From contig JAFYMV010000021.1 in assembly GCA_017548225.1 (NCBI GenBank), positions 1 through 8,925 of the forward strand: DNA of 8,925 nucleotides. The letters run 5' to 3'. A program made the translations under genes and the position numbers. Origin of the DNA: Bacteroidaceae bacterium (GTDB lineage: Bacteria; Bacteroidota; Bacteroidia; Bacteroidales; Bacteroidaceae). Of this stretch, positions 5,689-8,925 are shown in pieces (position 1 is the stretch's first letter; each line of letters opens with the position of its first letter). The notes beneath the pieces were generated by a model. It saw nothing but the letters and a program-made list of their open reading frames with translations, was not told the origin of the DNA and did not search any database.

Positions 5689-7089
5689 ATGAAAAGATTT
5701 GGATTGATCGTATGGATGTTGGTCGGGATTCTCGGCTCGGCATCAGCGCAGCATGACGACTTGTATTTTGTTCCCAAGAAGAAAGTCAAGGCAGAGCAAG
5801 TGGAAGAGCAGCCCGCAGCTGTAGAGAAGCAGGTGGCGGAGAAGCAGGCTCCCGGGCAGACAGTTGCTGCGGGCAAGACACTCGCTGTAACCACCGTTTC
5901 GGCCAAGCAGCTCGAGATGGATGAAGATACCTATAACCGTCGTGGCTCGTACCTTACCACGCAAGGCGATGCCGTATCGGAGCTTGCCATGAATGATGAG
6001 GGCTTTGTACTCATCACCGAAGATGGCGACACGATGTGGATGGACACCGATACCCTGCGCCTCACTCGCATAGCCAGTGATGAGGGTTGGGTCAGCGGCT
6101 TTGACGGTAGTGATACCGACTATGAGTATGCCATGCGCATCATCCGTTTCCGTAGTCCGCGCTATGCCATTCCGGTGAGCAGTCCGCTCTATTGGGATGT
6201 GGTGTATGGCGGTGCTCTCTGGCCCAGCTGGGAGTGGAATGTGTATGATGATGGTATGTATGCCTATGTATTCCCCACGAGGAGTAACTGGTATTATTGG
6301 GACTATATGATGAACTATCCCTTGGGTTGGGATCCCTACTGGGGACACCATCATGGCTACCATTATGGCTACCACTATGGACATCATTGGGGCTATGCTG
6401 GTTGGCAGTTCTATGGTCATGTGTGGTATGATCCTTGGCATAACCCCTATTTCCATCACTACAATCCCGGATGGCATCACCCCCATCCTGGCTATCATCC
6501 TGGACATCACCCGGGCGTAGTGGCAGGTAAGCCTTCAGAGCATAAGCCCAAGACCTATCCCAACACTCGTCCTACGACGACAGCTTCTACTCGTCCTGGT
6601 ACGGGCAACGCGGCTGCATCAAGTTCGCGTACCGGTACTACAGCGAGCCGTACGGATAATACCTCTACTCGTCGCGTTGAAGGTAGCACCAGTCGCACCT
6701 CTTCAGGTCGTGTGGTTACGGGTCGTACTTCCTCTACCTCATCGGGTAGCAGTCGTACGGGCAATGATGAGGTGGTGCGCCGCAGCACGGGAGGTAGCTC
6801 TTCATCAAGTCGTGGTACTACATCGGGTAGCTCATATACCCGACAGACGACCTCGCGAAGCAACTCTAGCAACTCATCTTCATCGGTGAGCCGTAGCTCG
6901 TCTTCTTCGTCATCGTCATCGTCTATGAACCGTAGCTCATCATCAAGTAGTAGCTCACGCAGTTCGTATAGCAGCGGTAGCTCTTACAGTGGTGGCAGCT
7001 CTTCGCGCAGTTCGTACAGCAGTGGAGGCTCTTCGCGCAGTAGCAGTTCGTATAGCGGTGGCTCGCGTAGTGGTGGCAGTCGCAGATAA
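5689..7089 (+). CDS. exported His/Tyr/Trp-rich protein with Ser/Arg-rich low-complexity tail
   Basis: This 466-residue protein of unknown function starts with a clear signal peptide (MKRFGLIVWMLVGILGSASA, probable cleavage before Q21). A Lys/Glu/Ala-rich stretch (24-55) follows, then a region of ordinary composition (75-165) ending in RIIRFRSPRYAIPVSSP. Next comes an aromatic zone (168-218) rich in Trp and Tyr. Residues 220-274 contain 17 His among Gly, Tyr, Trp and Pro, a likely metal-binding segment. From about 282 to the end it is Ser/Thr/Arg-rich; the last 64 residues contain 42 Ser, including runs of 10 (403-412) and 8 (416-423), and end in GGSRR. Serine codons are mixed TCN and AGC/AGT. 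The ATG at 5689 is chosen because it opens the signal peptide and follows the promoter; an in-frame ATG at 5614 adds 25 residues upstream of it. The outer-membrane protein gene follows after 57 bases. I see no recognisable T9SS or LPXTG-like sorting signal. A periplasmic or surface location is inferred. Confidence 0.85.
   Translation: MKRFGLIVWMLVGILGSASAQHDDLYFVPKKKVKAEQVEEQPAAVEKQVAEKQAPGQTVAAGKTLAVTTVSAKQLEMDEDTYNRRGSYLTTQGDAVSELAMNDEGFVLITEDGDTMWMDTDTLRLTRIASDEGWVSGFDGSDTDYEYAMRIIRFRSPRYAIPVSSPLYWDVVYGGALWPSWEWNVYDDGMYAYVFPTRSNWYYWDYMMNYPLGWDPYWGHHHGYHYGYHYGHHWGYAGWQFYGHVWYDPWHNPYFHHYNPGWHHPHPGYHPGHHPGVVAGKPSEHKPKTYPNTRPTTTASTRPGTGNAAASSSRTGTTASRTDNTSTRRVEGSTSRTSSGRVVTGRTSSTSSGSSRTGNDEVVRRSTGGSSSSSRGTTSGSSYTRQTTSRSNSSNSSSSVSRSSSSSSSSSSMNRSSSSSSSSRSSYSSGSSYSGGSSSRSSYSSGGSSRSSSSYSGGSRSGGSRR
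6346..6510 (+). other. His-rich segment of the 466-residue exported protein
   Basis: Residues 220-274 hold 17 histidines spaced by Gly, Tyr, Trp and Pro, in units such as HGYHYGYHYGHHWGY and HHPHPGYHPGHHPG. Such sequence commonly binds Ni, Zn, Cu or haem. Metal binding is inferred from composition. Confidence 0.6.
6999..7041 (+). repeat. short direct repeat coding for the Gly-Ser-Arg tail
   Basis: CTCTTCGCGCAGT occurs at 6999-7011 and again at 7029-7041, 30 bases apart. This corresponds to a 10-residue repeat of the GGSS(S)RSS type. Together with neighbouring SSYS and SGG units it suggests local tandem duplication in the tail. Confidence 0.6.
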
Positions 7090-7114
7090 CGATTACCTTT
7101 TTATCACACACAGG

Positions 7115-7129
7115 TGCGATGATATCGCA
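7115..7129 (+). other. small perfect inverted repeat upstream of the FadL-like gene
   Basis: TGCGAT (7115-7120) and ATCGCA (7124-7129) pair perfectly around a 3-base GAT loop, 17 bases before the start codon at 7147. No T-tract follows. It may be a leader hairpin or an operator; nothing decides between these. A one-mismatch promoter-like TACCTTTT lies at 7094-7101. Confidence 0.3.
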
Positions 7130-7146
7130 TAAAACTATCGAATCTT

Positions 7147-8718
7147 ATGAAACACAATAGATTATTTCTTCTTATCGCTCTGCTCCCCATGCTGGGGACT
7201 TTGCAGGCGCAGACCTCATACGAGGCTGCAGCATTGCTCGATAGCGACCTTTCTGGTACTGCTCGCTATGTAGGTATGGGTGGTGCCATGAGCGCACTCG
7301 GTGCCGACATGAGTACGATGGGTACCAATCCTGCGGGAACAGCGCTTTATCGCCGCTGGGATGCCGCCTTCTCCTTTGGTGGTAACTGGGTGACGCAGCA
7401 TACCCGCTCGGCGTCAAATCATGGTCGTGCCTTCTCCTCTTATGGCTCTTTTGATAATGCAGGTTTGGTCGTAGCCAATAAGCAGAGCAACAATGGTGTG
7501 CTCCGCTTTGTCAATTTCGGTTTCAACTACCGTAATGTGAAGCGTTTCGGTGGTAAGATGGGTATGGCCTCTAATCTGGGAGGTCTGTCGCAGACAGGAC
7601 AGATGGCTTGGCAGGCATACGAGAATTCAGAAGTGTTTGCTGAGGACTTTGATGCGTCAGATCCTATAGGTTTCTTTCAGACAAACTACTACAAAGATAA
7701 TCGGTTTGGATGGCTCACGCTGATGGGTGCTCAAGGTTACCTTATCGACGCGTCGGTTAAAGATTTCGGGTCATATTACCCCTCTGTCAGCAATAGCTAT
7801 AGTGAGAAGTTGAGTGGCGGCATTGGTGCTTACGACTTTAACCTCTCGTTCAACTTTAGCGATGCCGTATATTTCGGTGTTACCTTCACGACTTACGATG
7901 TAGACCGCCACTTGGTATCGACCTATTCAGAGGAGTTTGAGGATGGTAGCACCTATACGCTAGACAACTATTATCGCACCGTAGGCTCGGGTTACGACTT
8001 CAAGTTCGGTGTTATCGTGCGTCCCCTTGCCTCATCGTTCCGCTTGGGTGTATCGGTGACTACCCCTACGGTATATTCATTGTATGACTATAATTCCGCC
8101 GTGTTGAACTCTAATATTTGGCTTACCGATGGCGATGGCAATACTTGGCTTGAACCCATAGAGGTGGATACCTATAGTTCCGCTGCGCTCGGAGGCGATT
8201 GCCTCACCTCATACACCATGACTGCTCCTTCAAAGTTCAATGTCAGCTTGGGCGGTACTCTCGGTACCTCATGGGCACTGGGTGCAGAGTATGAGTATAC
8301 CAATTATGGCAACATCAAGCTCTACGACGACAGAGGTATGGAAAATACGGTGATGAACACCCATACGAGCAGCAACTTTGCCGGTCGCCACACCCTGCGT
8401 TTGGGTGCAGAGAAGACCTTCGGTACCTTCTATACCCGTGCGGGTTACAACTATCAGGCAGGAGGCTATAAGGATAGCTCTTGGAAGATGATTCCTGTCA
8501 ATTCAGTGCAGACCAATACCGCCTACACCAACATAGAGCAAACGCACAATCTTACCTGTGGCGTAGGCTATCGTGGCGATATCTTCTATGTTGATGCCGC
8601 CCTGCTTTACAGCATGCAGAGTGCTGCTTTCTATCCGTTCGATGATCCCGAACTGTCAGCCACTTCGCTCCATCGCAATCTGGCCAAAGGTCTGATGACC
8701 CTAGGCGTGAGATTCTAG
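7147..8718 (+). CDS. FadL/OmpP1-like outer-membrane beta-barrel protein
   Basis: This 523-residue protein has a signal peptide (MKHNRLFLLIALLPMLGTLQA, cleavage probably before Q22). The N-terminal segment GTARYVGMGGAMSALGADMSTMGTNPAG (37-64) includes the NPA motif of the FadL/TodX/OmpP1 family. The rest shows alternating aromatic and polar beta-strands (for example NFGFNYRNVKRF, YDFNLSFNFSDAVYFGVTFTTYDV, LRLGAEKTFGTFYTRAGYNYQAGG). It ends in TLGVRF, a typical C-terminal aromatic of outer-membrane barrels. Relatives in Bacteroidales are often labelled haemin receptor or OmpP1 transporters of hydrophobic compounds; the substrate cannot be inferred. There is no Shine-Dalgarno, as usual for the phylum. 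It follows the His-rich exported protein by 57 bases, so co-transcription is likely, and it is followed by a strong hairpin. Confidence 0.88.
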   Translation: MKHNRLFLLIALLPMLGTLQAQTSYEAAALLDSDLSGTARYVGMGGAMSALGADMSTMGTNPAGTALYRRWDAAFSFGGNWVTQHTRSASNHGRAFSSYGSFDNAGLVVANKQSNNGVLRFVNFGFNYRNVKRFGGKMGMASNLGGLSQTGQMAWQAYENSEVFAEDFDASDPIGFFQTNYYKDNRFGWLTLMGAQGYLIDASVKDFGSYYPSVSNSYSEKLSGGIGAYDFNLSFNFSDAVYFGVTFTTYDVDRHLVSTYSEEFEDGSTYTLDNYYRTVGSGYDFKFGVIVRPLASSFRLGVSVTTPTVYSLYDYNSAVLNSNIWLTDGDGNTWLEPIEVDTYSSAALGGDCLTSYTMTAPSKFNVSLGGTLGTSWALGAEYEYTNYGNIKLYDDRGMENTVMNTHTSSNFAGRHTLRLGAEKTFGTFYTRAGYNYQAGGYKDSSWKMIPVNSVQTNTAYTNIEQTHNLTCGVGYRGDIFYVDAALLYSMQSAAFYPFDDPELSATSLHRNLAKGLMTLGVRF

Positions 8719-8722
8719 ATTG

Positions 8723-8730
8723 TAGCTTTG
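8723..8730 (+). promoter_or_regulatory. possible -7 box for the TolC-like gene
   Basis: TAGCTTTG matches TAnnTTTG exactly and lies 5 bases after the stop of the FadL-like gene. It would give a leader of about 65 bases containing the 8764-8796 hairpin. The same AGCTTTGAG string recurs at 8738-8746 and 8872-8880, so the match may be a by-product of a repeat. No -33 element is evident. Confidence 0.3.
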
Positions 8731-8741
8731 AGCAGCGAGCT

Positions 8742-8751
8742 TTGAGCTCAA
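8742..8751. promoter_or_regulatory. perfect 10-bp palindrome TTGAGCTCAA
   Basis: This perfect palindrome lies between the possible -7 box (8723-8730) and the 8764-8796 hairpin. Its position would suit a repressor operator, but it may equally be part of the AGCTTTGAG repeat pair. It is reported as a visible structure without an assigned role. Confidence 0.25.
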
Positions 8752-8763
8752 CAATTTCATAAG

Positions 8764-8798
8764 AACGATGTTAATAGGTAGTCTATTAGCATCGTTTT
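8764..8798 (+). terminator. strong 14-bp hairpin with short T-tract (terminator, attenuator or operator)
   Basis: AACGATGTTAATAG (8764-8777) pairs with CTATTAGCATCGTT (8783-8796) over 14 positions with one G-U and a 5-base loop. It ends in TTTT (8795-8798). This has the form of an intrinsic terminator for the FadL-like gene. It ends only 4 bases before the ATG of the next gene, so in a transcript reaching that gene it would occupy the ribosome-binding region. Alternatives are an attenuator or a dyad operator. Confidence 0.6.
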
Positions 8799-8802
8799 AT
8801 CT

Positions 8803-8925
8803 ATGAGGAGTGTCATAGCTTTTGTGTGCTTGGTGGCATCGTTGCCGCTTGCTTCGCAGCAGGTGGTGTGTAGCTTTGAGGAGGCTCGGGCTCGCATGCT
8901 ACAGCATAGTGCGGCACTGAAGGTG
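8803..8925 (+). CDS. probable TolC-family outer-membrane efflux protein, N-terminal part
   Basis: The gene is cut by the right edge; 41 codons are visible from ATG 8803 with no stop. They encode a signal peptide (MRSVIAFVCLVASLPLAS, cleavage about residue 18-19), then VVCSFEEARARMLQHSAALKV. This closely resembles the first mature segment of TolC/OEP proteins, whose pattern is SLEEAxxxALxxNPALKA. Members form the outer-membrane channel of tripartite efflux pumps. The short visible length limits certainty: an exported protein is well supported, TolC family moderately so. The start codon follows the 8764-8798 hairpin with almost no spacer. Confidence 0.6.
   Translation, partial: MRSVIAFVCLVASLPLASQQVVCSFEEARARMLQHSAALKV

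Noticed and set aside
5743..6510. 255-codon minus-strand frame opposite the His-rich gene, rich in Met/Ile/Val/His
   Set aside because: The repetitive translation simply mirrors the His/Tyr/Gly codons on the plus strand; the plus strand has a signal peptide and promoter.
6880..7089. Eukaryotic SR-protein origin of the Ser/Arg tail
   Set aside because: The protein has a bacterial signal peptide, a bacterial promoter and bacterial neighbours; Ser/Arg low complexity alone is not evidence of transfer.

Overview
The window looks like a chromosomal segment of a Bacteroidales bacterium, probably a Prevotella or Bacteroides relative. The clues are start codons with A/T-rich leaders and almost no Shine-Dalgarno sequence, upstream boxes matching the Bacteroidetes TAnnTTTG -7 element, an N-terminal GTARYVGMGGAM...NPAG outer-membrane protein of the FadL/OmpP1 kind, and aromatic/His-rich exported proteins common in this phylum. 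The genus is inferred from memory of such proteins, not from a search. There are seven protein-coding genes (two cut by the window edges). I saw no RNA genes, insertion sequences or CRISPR arrays, and no gene-free stretch exceeds about 190 bases.

Layout. (1) 2-808 (+): C-terminal two thirds of an HD-superfamily phosphohydrolase of the SAMHD1/YwfO type. (2) 913-3908 (+): a 742-residue unrecognised membrane protein with an EF-hand loop, a Cys/His cluster and three C-terminal membrane helices. Its stop codon overlaps the start of a complete FecE/BtuD-type ABC ATPase that has no permease nearby. (3) 3952-4557 (+): riboflavin synthase, 43 bases after the ATPase. (4) 4558-4663: a convergent gap filled by a large palindrome built of roughly 7-base repeats, a likely bidirectional terminator. 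(5) 4664-5506 (-): PrmA, the ribosomal protein L11 methyltransferase. (6) 5507-5688: a divergent control region with one TAnnTTTG box on each strand and, before the rightward gene, three short leader segments that can form two mutually exclusive hairpins. (7) 5689-8718 (+): a secreted His/Tyr/Trp-rich protein with a Ser/Arg-rich tail, then a FadL-like outer-membrane beta-barrel protein. (8) 8719-8925 (+): a near-perfect 14-bp hairpin immediately before the start of a gene whose first 41 residues look like a TolC-family efflux protein.

How they may work together: RibE and PrmA are housekeeping enzymes. The right half (5689-8925) is an envelope block of three exported proteins. The least explained unit is the coupled membrane protein/ABC ATPase pair at 913-3908, which is the best candidate for an undescribed system. 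The most unusual single protein is the one at 5689-7089.
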